Of a stretch of 61,811 bases of DNA, positions 27,965 through 36,849 are shown in pieces. This stretch comes from Bacillota bacterium. GTDB lineage: Bacteria > Bacillota_C > Negativicutes > CTSoil-072. The translations under genes were made by a program, and so were the position numbers. The DNA is taken from positions 1 to 61,811 of the forward strand of contig JAGFXW010000002.1 in assembly GCA_017861495.1 (NCBI GenBank), read 5' to 3'. Position 1 is the first letter of the stretch. The number at the start of each line of letters is the position of its first letter. The notes below the pieces were generated by a model. That model was not told the DNA's origin. It was given only the letters and a program-made list of their open reading frames with translations, and searched no databases.

Positions 27965-28741
27965 GTGAGTGCCATGCTGTTGTATATCATCAAAGCCATC
28001 TACAGTTTTGTTCTTCCACCCGGCTGCTTTGTGGTCGGGCTTCTTTGGCTGAGCCGTAGGCTTCGCCGCCGGGGGAGTTCCGGCGCGGGTGCGGTGTGTT
28101 GTCTGGCCTTGTTGTTGTATGCCTTGTCCACCGGCTGGGTCAGCGGTTGGCTGATCGGTTCATTGGAGGATCGTTATACGGTTCCTGCGGATTTTGCAGG
28201 TCGGGATGTGATTGTCCTACTGGGCGGGGGCTCTACGCATGGAACGCCGGATCTTGATGGTTCCGGCCAGTTGGGCGGCAGCTCGGCCAACCGGATGTTG
28301 ATGGCGGCCCGTCTCTCTTTGAAGTATAATCTGCCGGTCTTGTACACAGGCGGTGAATTGTATGAAGGGTTTGGCGATGAGGCATCCATTGTGAAGCGGA
28401 ATTTGCTCGATCTGGGTGTGCCGGAAGAGCACATCCTGCTGGAAAGCAAGAGCCTGAATACGCAGCAGAGCGCGGTGCTGTGCAAGCCGATTTTGGCGGA
28501 AAACGGTTTCGAGAGGCCGGTGATTGTGACGTCGGCTTATCACATGGAGCGTTCGATGCAGATCTTCCAGAGCGTCGGGATTGCGGCGATCGCTTGTCCA
28601 GCGGACTTTAAAACGAACGCAGACCGGCAGTTTTCCTGGCATAGGCTGCTGCCATCGGCTGGAAGTTTATTAAATTCGGCGACGGCGTTCCGAGAATATT
28701 TGGGCATACTGGCGCTGTATACCGCCTATACGAGAATATAA
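27965..28741 (+). CDS. YdcF/SanA/ElyC-like DUF218 membrane protein
   Basis: The 258-residue protein has two N-terminal membrane helices (residues about 5-25 and 38-60) and a DUF218 domain outside: IVLLGGGSTHGTPD, NRMLMAARLSLKYNLPVLYT, SLNTQQSAVL and IVTSAYHMERSMQIF. ElyC and SanA relatives act in envelope and lipid-carrier homeostasis, but the reaction is unproven. It starts at GTG with GAGGAAA 8 bases upstream; ATG 27974 is possible. The 247-base gap before it shows no convincing gene. Confidence 0.8.
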   Translation: MSAMLLYIIKAIYSFVLPPGCFVVGLLWLSRRLRRRGSSGAGAVCCLALLLYALSTGWVSGWLIGSLEDRYTVPADFAGRDVIVLLGGGSTHGTPDLDGSGQLGGSSANRMLMAARLSLKYNLPVLYTGGELYEGFGDEASIVKRNLLDLGVPEEHILLESKSLNTQQSAVLCKPILAENGFERPVIVTSAYHMERSMQIFQSVGIAAIACPADFKTNADRQFSWHRLLPSAGSLLNSATAFREYLGILALYTAYTRI

Positions 28742-28848
28742 TAAAAAGAATTTTCAAAAAAATAATGACAACCCCCCCTTCTTTATTTCATAATAGAAGT
28801 AAGCCTGACAATGAGATGGCCTGCAAAAAAAGAAGAGGGGGTATTTTC

Positions 28849-29502
28849 ATGAATAAACGATGGTTTATTGTTACCCTGGCTTGTTTGTTGGTGGTCTTGG
28901 GAATGGGGACGGCGCTGGCGGCTATGCCGGATCAGCCGATGGCACATCAGCCGAAGCAGGGCATGATGGCCGGTGATCAGCACCAGCCCATGATGGGACA
29001 GCCGAATCCATGTATGCCCGATGGGCAGATGCCGATGACGGACATGATGAAGATGATGCAGGAACGCCATCTTTGTCCGATGCTGGTGGCCAAGATGGAC
29101 GATATTTTGAAAGCGGCACCGGAAAAGGCCTATTACCGGGTAGGACTAGAAGATCTCAAATCGATTTACGACTCGCAGACACCGGGCCTTTTGATTCTGG
29201 ATGTGCGGCCGCAGGGCATGTATGAGGCCGGTCATATTCCAGGATCGCTGAGTATTCCATTGCCGACATTGGTGGAAAAAATGTCGCTGATTCATCCGGA
29301 TACGGTTGTCTATGTCGTTTGTGCAGTGGACAGCAATGCAACGTTCGCGGCGTATACGCTGCGCATGGTTGGTTATGATGCATATATGGTTCCTGGTGGA
29401 GTTCCAGCCTGGAAAGACAAGGGTTACCCGTTGACGACGGAAATTGGGCCGGTCCAAATGCCGCAAATGACACAGATGCAGCATCCACAGCATCAACATT
29501 AA
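28849..29502 (+). CDS. Exported Met/His-rich rhodanese-domain protein
   Basis: The 217-residue protein has a signal peptide (KRWFIVTLACLLVVLGMGTA, cleaved near residue 24) and a mature N-terminus packed with Met, His, Gln and Pro (PMAHQPKQGMMAGDQHQPMM). A rhodanese domain follows from about residue 98 (LLILDVRPQGMYEAGHIPGS), with Cys158 in VVCAVDSNATFAAYTLRMVG, and a tail ending MQHPQHQH. The Met/His-rich ends suggest copper or other soft-metal binding outside the membrane; the domain suggests sulfur transfer. The active-site loop lacks the common Arg, so sulfurtransferase activity is uncertain. The start follows GAGGGGG. Confidence 0.75.
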   Translation: MNKRWFIVTLACLLVVLGMGTALAAMPDQPMAHQPKQGMMAGDQHQPMMGQPNPCMPDGQMPMTDMMKMMQERHLCPMLVAKMDDILKAAPEKAYYRVGLEDLKSIYDSQTPGLLILDVRPQGMYEAGHIPGSLSIPLPTLVEKMSLIHPDTVVYVVCAVDSNATFAAYTLRMVGYDAYMVPGGVPAWKDKGYPLTTEIGPVQMPQMTQMQHPQHQH

Positions 29503-29504
29503 GA

Positions 29505-29691
29505 TATCATGGTATGAACCAACGCTTCGACTCATCTCGTCAACAGTCTGTAAGTCACGGTCGATAGACCATGACAACAGACTGTAAGACTCGAATTAAA
29601 TTCGCTCTAAAGCTTCAAGGTCGTTAAATCGACCTTGAAACCATGGCTCATTCATATCGCTTGACCTCAGCTTATGGTTCATACCATGATA
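29505..29691. repeat. Variable-arm palindromic repeat, subfamily A with large nested scaffold, copy 2
   Basis: Perfect 16-bp arms TATCATGGTATGAACC and its complement enclose AACGCTTCGACTCATCTCG and, at the other side, ATCGCTTGACCTCAGCTTAT. Between them lie nested hairpins: ACAGTCTGT/ACAGACTGT around GTCACGGTC/GACCATGAC, then ACTCGAATTAAATTCG, then TTCAAGGTCG/CGACCTTGAA, then CATGGCTCATTCAT. It starts 3 bases after the rhodanese stop. Confidence 0.75.
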
Positions 29692-29855
29692 CGAATCTAG
29701 CCAGGACAAATTGAAGAGGAAATTAGCCGGAGATCTTCTTGCTGCGCAGACAATCTGGGCGAGAGAGGGTGTCCGGCTATTTGTCTTGTCATTTGAGCAG
29801 GAAAACAGGTGCAAAATCGCGAAAATTGTAACAACGAAAGTACGGGAGGTCTGAC

Positions 29856-31262
29856 ATGACTATACAATTTGGTACCGATGGTTGGCGGGGAATTATCAGT
29901 GAAGACTATACATTCAGCAATGTTCGTCTGGTGGCGGCGGCGATTGCCGATTATATCCTGGACCGGGGCGAAGCGGACAAAGGGTTGGTGATCGGCTATG
30001 ATGCCCGTTTCCTATCCCGGCAGTATGCGGAAAGCTGCGCGGCGGTGATTCAGTCGATGGGTGTGAAGGTCTGGCTGTCGGACAGTATTTTGCCGACGCC
30101 GGCTCTGACCTGGCAGGTGATGGACAGGCAGGCGGCGGGCGGTATCGTGATCACTGCCAGCCACAATCCACCGGAATATAACGGATTGAAATTCAAGGCG
30201 TCGTTCGGCGGTTCGGCTTCGCCGGAAATGATGGCGGAATTGCAAACGTATGTGGATAAGCGGGAAGCATCGGGAGTTCCTGTTTTGCCACCGGTGAACA
30301 GTGAGCCGATTACACTGTTTTCGCCCAGGGAAGCGTATCTGGACCACGTGCGGGCCATGCTGGACGCGGATGTGTTGAAATCCATGCGGGGCAAGATTGT
30401 ATTTGACTGTATGCATGGTTCCGGTGCCGGCTACTGTGCGGCATTGGCCAAGAGTTACGGACTTGATTTAGTGGAACTGCGCAACAGTGTCAATCCTTCG
30501 TTTGGCGGCATCAGTCCGGAGCCGGTCATGAAAAATCTGGGAGCGCTGAAAGAGGTGGTTCTGCACGATCGGCCAATGGTGGCGCTGGCGACCGATGGTG
30601 ATGGCGACCGGATCGGGGCTCTGGATGAGAAGGGGCGGTTTATCAACGCCCACCAGATCATGGCCTTGCTGATCAAGTATCTGGTGGAAAAGCGCGGTTG
30701 GAGCGGCGGTGTGGTCCAAACCCTGGCGGTGACGGAACTGATCCGGCGGGTGGCGGGAAAATACGGCCTGAAGCTGTATGAAACATCGGTCGGCTTTAAA
30801 CATGTGGCGCAATTGATGATGAGTGAGGATATCCTGATCGGCGGCGAGGAAGCCGGCGGGATCGGGGTGAAAAACTATATTCCCGAGCGGGACGGAATTT
30901 TGCTGGGCTTCCTGCTGATTGAGATTGTGGCGGCCTATGGAAAACCGCTGGGGATGCTGCTCGGCGAATTGATGGCGGAGGTGGGCCGGTTTTACTATGA
31001 CCGGACCGACCTGCATTTGACTGCAGAACAAAAGGAACGGCTGGTTGCCGCGCTGAGGGCGATGCCGCCGGTCGAACTGGACGGTTTGAAGGTGTTGTCG
31101 GTGAAAGAGGCCGACGGCTGGAAATTGACGCTGGAAGGCGGCTGGGTGATTTTCCGGGCTTCCGGAACGGAGCCGATTGTTCGCATTTACTCGGAAATGA
31201 ATGATTCGGATTTGCTGAAAGAAACGTTGCGAAAAGCGGTGCGGTATGCAGAACGAGCATAG
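29856..31262 (+). CDS. Phosphoglucomutase/phosphomannomutase family protein
   Basis: This alpha-D-phosphohexomutase interconverts hexose 6- and 1-phosphates. The 468-residue protein has all four family blocks: the phosphoserine loop ITASHNPPEYNGLKFK near residue 100, the metal loop ATDGDGDRIGALDE near 248, the sugar loop GGEEAGGIGV near 329, and the phosphate loop FRASGTEPIVRIYSE near 433. It overlaps galU by 17 bases, so glucose 6-phosphate can be channelled to UDP-glucose. Sequence alone does not settle glucose against mannose preference, but the neighbours favour glucose. GGGAGG precedes the ATG. Confidence 0.9.
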   Translation: MTIQFGTDGWRGIISEDYTFSNVRLVAAAIADYILDRGEADKGLVIGYDARFLSRQYAESCAAVIQSMGVKVWLSDSILPTPALTWQVMDRQAAGGIVITASHNPPEYNGLKFKASFGGSASPEMMAELQTYVDKREASGVPVLPPVNSEPITLFSPREAYLDHVRAMLDADVLKSMRGKIVFDCMHGSGAGYCAALAKSYGLDLVELRNSVNPSFGGISPEPVMKNLGALKEVVLHDRPMVALATDGDGDRIGALDEKGRFINAHQIMALLIKYLVEKRGWSGGVVQTLAVTELIRRVAGKYGLKLYETSVGFKHVAQLMMSEDILIGGEEAGGIGVKNYIPERDGILLGFLLIEIVAAYGKPLGMLLGELMAEVGRFYYDRTDLHLTAEQKERLVAALRAMPPVELDGLKVLSVKEADGWKLTLEGGWVIFRASGTEPIVRIYSEMNDSDLLKETLRKAVRYAERA

Positions 31263-32127
31263 AGTAAGAAAAGCAGTGATTCCGGCGGCCGGATTGGGAA
31301 CACGTTTCCTGCCGGCGACCAAGGCGCAGCCGAAGGAGATGCTGCCGATTGTTGATAAACCGGCAATTCAATATATTATCGAAGAAGCGATCCAGTCTGG
31401 GATCGAGGAAATATTGATCATTACCGGTCGTAACAAACGGTCGATCGAAGATCATTTCGATCGCGCAGTCGAATTGGAACAGACACTAAAGGAACAGTGC
31501 AAATACGATTTACTTGAACTGGTAACGGAACTTTCGAATATTACGATCCATTACGTACGGCAAAAAGAGCCGCGGGGTTTGGGGCATGCGGTGCTGTGCG
31601 CCCGTCAGTTTATCGGCAACGAGCCGTTTGCCGTGCTGCTGGGGGACGATATTGTCGATTCACCGGTACCGTGCTTGAAACAGTTGATGAACGTATATGA
31701 TTCTTACCCGGGAACGGTGCTCGGCGTGCAGGAGGTTCCCTCGGACAAGGTGTCGAGCTATGGGATTGTCCAGCCGACGTTGATCCGGTCGCGGTTGTGG
31801 CAGGCGGACGATCTGGTGGAAAAGCCGGACCGGGAGGAGGCGCCGTCGCGGCTGGCGGTGCTGGGGCGGTACATTATCGAGCCGGAAATCTTCGATATCC
31901 TGGAAAACACACCGCCGGGTCGGGGCAATGAGATCCAGTTGACGGACGGTCTGCGGCAGTTGGCGGAGAAGCGGCCGGTGTATGCGTATGAATTTGAGGG
32001 CCGTCGTTATGATATCGGCGACAAGCAGGGCTATCTGGAGGCGACGGTGGAGTTTGCGCTGAAGCGGCCCGATCTGCGGGAACGGTTTCTGCCGTATTTG
32101 AAGAAGATCATCAACGGGGAAGAGTGA
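31246..32127 (+). CDS. galU: UTP-glucose-1-phosphate uridylyltransferase
   Basis: GalU makes UDP-glucose from UTP and glucose 1-phosphate. The 293-residue protein has the nucleotide-binding start VIPAAGLGTRFLPATKAQPK then EMLPIVDKPAIQYIIEEA, the VLLGDDIVDSP acidic site, and EKPDREEAPSRLAVLGRYII, all typical. It begins inside the end of the mutase gene, which indicates coupling, and galE follows 15 bases later. UDP-glucose is a precursor for the glycan transferases upstream in the window. Confidence 0.93.
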   Translation: MQNEHRVRKAVIPAAGLGTRFLPATKAQPKEMLPIVDKPAIQYIIEEAIQSGIEEILIITGRNKRSIEDHFDRAVELEQTLKEQCKYDLLELVTELSNITIHYVRQKEPRGLGHAVLCARQFIGNEPFAVLLGDDIVDSPVPCLKQLMNVYDSYPGTVLGVQEVPSDKVSSYGIVQPTLIRSRLWQADDLVEKPDREEAPSRLAVLGRYIIEPEIFDILENTPPGRGNEIQLTDGLRQLAEKRPVYAYEFEGRRYDIGDKQGYLEATVEFALKRPDLRERFLPYLKKIINGEE

Positions 32128-32142
32128 GCGGAGGGATTTCTT

Positions 32143-33111
32143 TTGACAGTGTTGGTAACGGGCGGCGCGGGGTACATCGGGTCGCATACGGTGCGAGAAT
32201 TGCTTAGGACGGGACAAAAGGTCGCCGTCTATGATAATCTATCCACGGGGCATCTTTGGGCTGTTCCTCAAGGTGTCACGCTTATTAAAGGCGATATTGC
32301 GGATCGGAAGAAGCTGACGGAAACGTTTCGCCAGCATGAAATCGAAGCGGTGGTCCATTTTGCCGCTTCCAGTTTGGTCGGCGAGTCGATGACCCAGCCG
32401 GCGAAGTATTACCGCAACAATGTGGCCGGAACACTGGCTTTGCTGGAAACGATGCAGGAGTGCGGCGTGAAGCAGATCGTGTTCTCATCCACAGCGGCCG
32501 TGTACGGGGAGCCGGAGGTGTCGCCGATTACAGAGGATATGCCGCACTGTCCGACGAATGTGTATGGCCGGACGAAGCTGGTGATCGAAGGGATGCTGCA
32601 GGATTTTGCGGCGGCCTATGATTTGTGTTATGTGTCGCTGCGTTATTTCAATGCGGCAGGTGCGCTCATTGGGGGCGGGATCGGCGAAGACCACAATCCG
32701 GAGACCCATCTGATCCCGTTGATTTTGCGTACGGCCAACGGACGGCGGCCGCAGATCGACGTGTATGGGACCGATTATCCGACGGCTGATGGAACCTGCA
32801 TCCGCGATTATATCCATGTGACGGATTTGGCGGCAGCGCATGTGCTGGCGTTGAAACACCTTTCGAACGGCGGCGGATCGCGCGTCTACAACCTGGGTTC
32901 GGAAAACGGCTTCAGTGTGCGGGAAGTGATCGAGAAGGCAAAAGAAGTGACCGGCATCGATTTTCCTGTACGCGAGGCGGAACGGCGGGCCGGCGATCCG
33001 GCTGTGCTGGTGGCGTCTTCGGCCCGCATCCGGCAGGAGCTGGGCTGGAAGCCGGTGTATAGCGATCTGGACCGGATCATCCGCAGCGCCTGGGCTTGGG
33101 AACGGCGGTAA
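32143..33111 (+). CDS. galE: UDP-glucose 4-epimerase
   Basis: GalE interconverts UDP-glucose and UDP-galactose using bound NAD. The 322-residue short-chain dehydrogenase-fold protein has the NAD motif VLVTGGAGYIGSHTVREL, the catalytic Ser segment VFSSTAAVYGEPE, and Tyr-x3-Lys in VYGRTKLVIEGML. The C-terminal part has ADGTCIRDYIHVTDLAAAH, a GalE signature. It starts with TTG after GGAGGG. The UDP-GlcNAc variant activity is possible and not excluded. Confidence 0.9.
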   Translation: MTVLVTGGAGYIGSHTVRELLRTGQKVAVYDNLSTGHLWAVPQGVTLIKGDIADRKKLTETFRQHEIEAVVHFAASSLVGESMTQPAKYYRNNVAGTLALLETMQECGVKQIVFSSTAAVYGEPEVSPITEDMPHCPTNVYGRTKLVIEGMLQDFAAAYDLCYVSLRYFNAAGALIGGGIGEDHNPETHLIPLILRTANGRRPQIDVYGTDYPTADGTCIRDYIHVTDLAAAHVLALKHLSNGGGSRVYNLGSENGFSVREVIEKAKEVTGIDFPVREAERRAGDPAVLVASSARIRQELGWKPVYSDLDRIIRSAWAWERR

Positions 33112-33168
33112 ACGAACGGAGCGTTGGATAGCATGTCGGGTTCTCAACAAAACATAGGAGGCGGTAAG

Positions 33169-34629
33169 ATGGATACGGTATTGCGTTTGGATTCGGGATT
33201 TGCCTTTGATACTACGAATTTGTACGGGCCAGGGCGGGTGACGGAAGCGGATGTCGCATCCATTGCCGCCCAAATAGACGCTGCCCACGCCGCCGTGGAA
33301 CGGATGCGGGCGACGGGGGTCGTGGAGGGGCATCTGTCGAAGGACGGCGCTCCGGAACCGGTGTTGTTTACCCAACTGCCGTATGTGCAGGAGGGCAATT
33401 TGAATACGCCGGCTTCGGTGCGCCGTTTGCTTTCTTTTGGCGAGAGTCTGCGCCATCATACGGACGCGGTGGTGTCGTTCGGGATCGGCGGCTCGTATCT
33501 CGGCAATAAGGTTTTGTTTGACGTGCAGTGCGGTGAATTCTGGAACAACATGGACGCGGCGGCCCGCGGCGGCTGGCCGAAGTGTTATTTCAGCGGCAAC
33601 AACCTGGATCCGCGCCGGACGAGCGAACTTTTGGCCCAGCTCACGGCGGAGGCGCAGGCGGTATGCGACCGGAAGGGCGAGCCGTATCGGGTCCTGCTGA
33701 TCGTGATTTCCAAATCCGGCTCGACGCTGGATACGATGGCGACGTTCATGGTCATGCTGGAGGCGCTGCGGATGCAGGCGCCGGTCCTTGAAGTATCGGT
33801 AGCGGTGGTGACGGGGCCGCCGGTGGATGGGAAGCCGACTTTGCTGGGGGAATTGGCGGTGGAGCGGGGCTGGCCGGTGTTCGACGTGCCGGACGGCGTG
33901 GGCGGCCGGTTCAGCGTTTTTTCCGAAGTGGGGCTGCTCCTGGGGACCTGCTTCGGCTTCGATATTGAAGGGTTCCTGGCCGGGGCGCGAAGCATGGACC
34001 AGGTTTGCCGGATACCGGATGTGCGGAAGAACCCGGCGCTCTGGAACGCGGTTCTGAAATACCTGGCGGCGGTACAGTATGGCTGTTGGACGGAGGTGTT
34101 TATGCCGTATGGCGATTACCTGAAATCGACGGCGGAATGGTACGTCCAGCTCTTGGCCGAGTCGCTGGGCAAGCGGTACGACCGCAGCGGCAGCGACGTG
34201 TATTACGGCCGGACGCCGGTGGTGGCGGTCGGGACGACGGATATGCATGCCCAAACCCAGCTGCATCAGGACGGGCCGCGTGACAAGGTGGTGCAGTTTG
34301 TCCAGGTGGACCAATGGGCGAATGATCCTATGATCCCGGATTTGTTTCCGGCAGTGCCGCAGTTGACGGAGATTTCCGGTCTGCCGCTGAGCCAGGCACT
34401 GGATGCGGCGCTAGCGTCCAATGCGGCGGCGCTGGCGGGAGACGGGCGGCTGACGGCGACGTTCCATCTGCCGGAATTGAACGCGTTCCATCTGGGGGAA
34501 TTGATGTATCTTTTGGCGCTGTCGATTGCCTATGAGGGGGAGTTGGCACAGGTGGATGCGTTTGACCAGCCGGGAGTGGAGGCGTACAAAAAGATCCTCG
34601 GGCCGCTGCTAAAAGAGCAGAAACGCTAA
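33169..34629 (+). CDS. pgi: Glucose-6-phosphate isomerase
   Basis: It interconverts glucose 6-phosphate and fructose 6-phosphate in glycolysis and supplies the mutase at 29856. The 486-residue protein has the phosphosugar-binding loops VSFGIGGSYLGNKVLF and ISKSGSTLDTMATF, then DGVGGRFSVFSEVGLL, and a C-terminal region with HLGELMYLLALSIAYEGEL. ATG 33169 is chosen because AGGAGG lies 7 bases upstream; the earlier in-frame ATGs at 33124 and 33133 have none. It closes the mutase-galU-galE-pgi row. Confidence 0.9.
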   Translation: MDTVLRLDSGFAFDTTNLYGPGRVTEADVASIAAQIDAAHAAVERMRATGVVEGHLSKDGAPEPVLFTQLPYVQEGNLNTPASVRRLLSFGESLRHHTDAVVSFGIGGSYLGNKVLFDVQCGEFWNNMDAAARGGWPKCYFSGNNLDPRRTSELLAQLTAEAQAVCDRKGEPYRVLLIVISKSGSTLDTMATFMVMLEALRMQAPVLEVSVAVVTGPPVDGKPTLLGELAVERGWPVFDVPDGVGGRFSVFSEVGLLLGTCFGFDIEGFLAGARSMDQVCRIPDVRKNPALWNAVLKYLAAVQYGCWTEVFMPYGDYLKSTAEWYVQLLAESLGKRYDRSGSDVYYGRTPVVAVGTTDMHAQTQLHQDGPRDKVVQFVQVDQWANDPMIPDLFPAVPQLTEISGLPLSQALDAALASNAAALAGDGRLTATFHLPELNAFHLGELMYLLALSIAYEGELAQVDAFDQPGVEAYKKILGPLLKEQKR

Positions 34630-34652
34630 GATCGATGTTTGCGATGTAAGCG

Positions 34653-34720
34653 TTGTGATTTGGGCTGCTACCGCCTCGCCTCTGGCGCTTGACCTCGGCT
34701 TATAGCAGCCCAAATCACAA
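34653..34720. repeat. Variable-arm palindromic repeat, subfamily A, copy 3
   Basis: Perfect 17-bp arms TTGTGATTTGGGCTGCT and complement enclose ACCGCCTCGCC-TCT-GGCGCTTGACC then TCGGCTTAT. Here the inner stem is CGCC/GGCG instead of CGAC/GTCG, so both strands of that stem changed together. Confidence 0.8.
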
Positions 34721-34729
34721 TTTACGGAG

Positions 34730-34757
34730 CGGTCAAGGTGACGGTTCTGTTGACCGT
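34730..34757. repeat. REP-like hairpin
   Basis: CGGTCAA pairs with TTGACCG around GGTGACGGTTCTG. Related GGGGACGGTTCTC-type words form the outer parts of the subfamily B repeats at 18159, 24985 and 26785. Confidence 0.5.
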
Positions 34758-34783
34758 CTTCGATATCCTTTCTAGTGGCAGAG

Positions 34784-34856
34784 CTGGGACCAAGATTATT
34801 TCCAAGGCTCATTCATGGCACGAATCTCCCGCTTATGGAAATTATCATGGTCCCAG
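34784..34856. repeat. Variable-arm palindromic repeat, subfamily B variant, copy 4
   Basis: Arms CTGGGACC(A)AGATTATTTCC and GGAAATTATCATGGTCCCAG enclose AAGGCTCATTCATGGCACGA and ATCTCCCGCTTAT. The CAAGGCTCATTCAT word also occurs in the nested scaffolds at 29505 and 39733, linking the two subfamilies. Confidence 0.65.
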
Positions 34857-34912
34857 TTTATAAATAGAATTCTTTGATTTTTCTTTGAAAAAGAAAAGGA
34901 GATCGGTTTTTT

Positions 34913-35503
34913 ATGCCGAAGGATTTATATAATAGCAGGGAGGAGATGGGAATTCGGACAATGGGGCACGAGACAGGGGAAGAGGTTGGGAAGGAAAAGA
35001 AACATGTGGCGGCGGTTAGGATCGGCGGATTGCTGTTGGCAGGCGCCGTTCTTTTTTTTGCCCACCACGTTTTTACCGTGGTGCCGGCACCGGTGGCGGT
35101 GCACAAAGAAAAACCGATAGAGACGGTTGTGGTTTCAGCGGTGAATCCGGTACCGTCCGCACGGGATCGGAAACCGTTGCGCGATCCGTTTGCCGCGCCG
35201 CCGGAGTTTCGGCCGACGGCGGTGGACGTAACAGAGAAGCCGATATCACCGGGGCTTACGCGTGCGTATGGTGTAGCGGCAGCAGGGAGCGGCGTTGCAG
35301 CGACCGGTCATCCTGTCTTGCCGGTGTTACACGGGATCGCCGGCAGCGGCGGGCAGTGGGCCGCCGTGCTGCAGGTCGGGGCGGAAAGCCGTTCCTGCCG
35401 GTTGGGAGAACGGGCGGGCCCCTATGAAGTGACGGCGATTACCAGGGATTCGGTTACGCTATCAGGCCCGGACGGAACGGTCGTTTTGGCGATGGAAAGG
35501 TGA
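34913..35503 (+). CDS. PilP/GspC-like envelope protein
   Basis: The 196-residue protein has one membrane helix at about residues 40-60 (IGGLLLAGAVLFFAHHVF), a linker with KPLRDPFAAPPEF, and a C-terminal domain with LHGIAGSGGQWAAVLQVGAE, then LGERAGPYEVTAITRDSVTL. The RDPF word followed by a small beta domain is typical of PilP and GspC partners that connect an inner-membrane platform to a secretin. Its stop overlaps the start of a secretin gene, which supports this. No pilin or platform genes are next to it. Confidence 0.6.
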   Translation: MPKDLYNSREEMGIRTMGHETGEEVGKEKKHVAAVRIGGLLLAGAVLFFAHHVFTVVPAPVAVHKEKPIETVVVSAVNPVPSARDRKPLRDPFAAPPEFRPTAVDVTEKPISPGLTRAYGVAAAGSGVAATGHPVLPVLHGIAGSGGQWAAVLQVGAESRSCRLGERAGPYEVTAITRDSVTLSGPDGTVVLAMER

Positions 35504-36849
35504 TGCGGGTGTACGCAAGGATGAGAAGGATAGGATGGTTGTTTGTACTGCTGTTGTTTCTGCTGGTTCCGGCGGCGCAGGCGGAGGAACGGCCGGCAGT
35601 GAGTCTGGACTTTACCAATACGGAAGTGCGGGATGTGTTGGCCGCGCTGGCTTCGGTCGGCGAAACCAGTGTGATTGTTGATGATTCGGTGACGGGCAGG
35701 ATCACTATTCACCTCGAGGAGGTGCCCTTCAAGGAGGCGCTGGAATTGGTGACGAAAGCCAAGGGGCTGACCTATCAACAACTTGGTTCAGTGATCGTTG
35801 TTTCCGCGGCCGAGAAATTCCACAAAGGCTTTGACGCCGTGCATGTCATTAAACTGCAACATGCCAAGGCCGAAGAGGTGGTCGGTCTGCTGGCTTTGGC
35901 CGTTAATAAGGGCAAGGCGGAAGCGGAGGCGGGGAAAGGAAACAAACGGGATACGGGCGGCAGCGGAAACACGAACGCGGATCACGCAAATTCGACCGAT
36001 TTTACGGTGGAAGGACCGAGTCTGGTGAAAACGGATGTGATCAACCGGGTGCAGGGGGCGGGCCGGCTGCGGGCGGATATGGAAACCAATTCGATCCTGT
36101 TGTACGGGTCGGAGGAAGAGGCTGCTATGCTTCGCGCCCTTGCAGCCGACATTGATGTTCCCTACCGGCAGGTGTCGGTCGAGGCGGAAGTTGTGGCGGT
36201 TACCCAGTCGGCTGCCAAAGACTTGGGCGTCGAGTGGAATTGGCAGCCGACGCCGCAGTATTCCGGGGATGCTGGTTCGGCTGAGGCGGCCAATATGGGG
36301 GCGATTTCCTACGGGCGCAGTCCGGCGGGGACGCCGTACCGATTCTTTTACCAAGCCAAGATCAATGCGTTGCTCCAGAGTAATCACGCCCGGCTGCTGG
36401 CCAAGCCGAAAGTGACGACTTTGAACGGCAAGGCGGCCCGCATCCATATCGGCGACCAGATCCCGGTGGTTGCGACCACGGTTTCCGGCGGGGCGACGAC
36501 GACATCGACCGAATACAAAGATGCGGGGATCATTTTGCAGTATACGCCCCGGATTGACGCGGACGGCTGGATTTCTGCCGCCCTGTATACCGGTGTCAGT
36601 ACGCCGGTGTATGTTGCGGATCTCAAGGCGTACCGGATTGCCATCCGGGAGGCCGAAACCGAAGTGCGGATGAAAAACGGCGAAACGATCGTCATCGGCG
36701 GCCTTTTGGATAAAAGCACTGTGGACAGCCGGACGAAGATCCCGTTGCTCGGTGATTTGCCGCTGCTCGGCAAGTTGTTCCAGAACAGCGGCTCAACGCA
36801 GGATGAAACCGAGATCATGATTTTTTTGACGGCCCGGATCGTGGAGTGA
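35503..36849 (+). CDS. Secretin (PilQ/GspD-type outer-membrane channel)
   Basis: Secretins form large outer-membrane channels for type II secretion or type IV pili. The 448-residue protein has a signal peptide (WLFVLLLFLLVPAAQAEE), an STN/N-domain (VSLDFTNTEVRDVLAALASV, ITIHLEEVPFKEALELVTKA), a spacer, and the secretin domain from about residue 220 (VSVEAEVVAVTQSAAKDLGV, LLAKPKVTTLNGKAARIHIG, GETIVIGGLLDKSTVDSRTK). It is short compared with PilQ or GspD, having fewer N-domains. The start ATG shares a base with the previous stop. A secretin implies an outer membrane, fitting a diderm Firmicute. Confidence 0.8.
   Translation: MRVYARMRRIGWLFVLLLFLLVPAAQAEERPAVSLDFTNTEVRDVLAALASVGETSVIVDDSVTGRITIHLEEVPFKEALELVTKAKGLTYQQLGSVIVVSAAEKFHKGFDAVHVIKLQHAKAEEVVGLLALAVNKGKAEAEAGKGNKRDTGGSGNTNADHANSTDFTVEGPSLVKTDVINRVQGAGRLRADMETNSILLYGSEEEAAMLRALAADIDVPYRQVSVEAEVVAVTQSAAKDLGVEWNWQPTPQYSGDAGSAEAANMGAISYGRSPAGTPYRFFYQAKINALLQSNHARLLAKPKVTTLNGKAARIHIGDQIPVVATTVSGGATTTSTEYKDAGIILQYTPRIDADGWISAALYTGVSTPVYVADLKAYRIAIREAETEVRMKNGETIVIGGLLDKSTVDSRTKIPLLGDLPLLGKLFQNSGSTQDETEIMIFLTARIVE

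Noticed and set aside
32485..34314. 609-residue open frame on the minus strand across galE and pgi
   Set aside because: It is antisense to two well-supported enzymes, is rich in Arg, His, Pro and Gln as expected of a G+C-rich shadow frame, and has no ribosome-binding site or recognisable domain.
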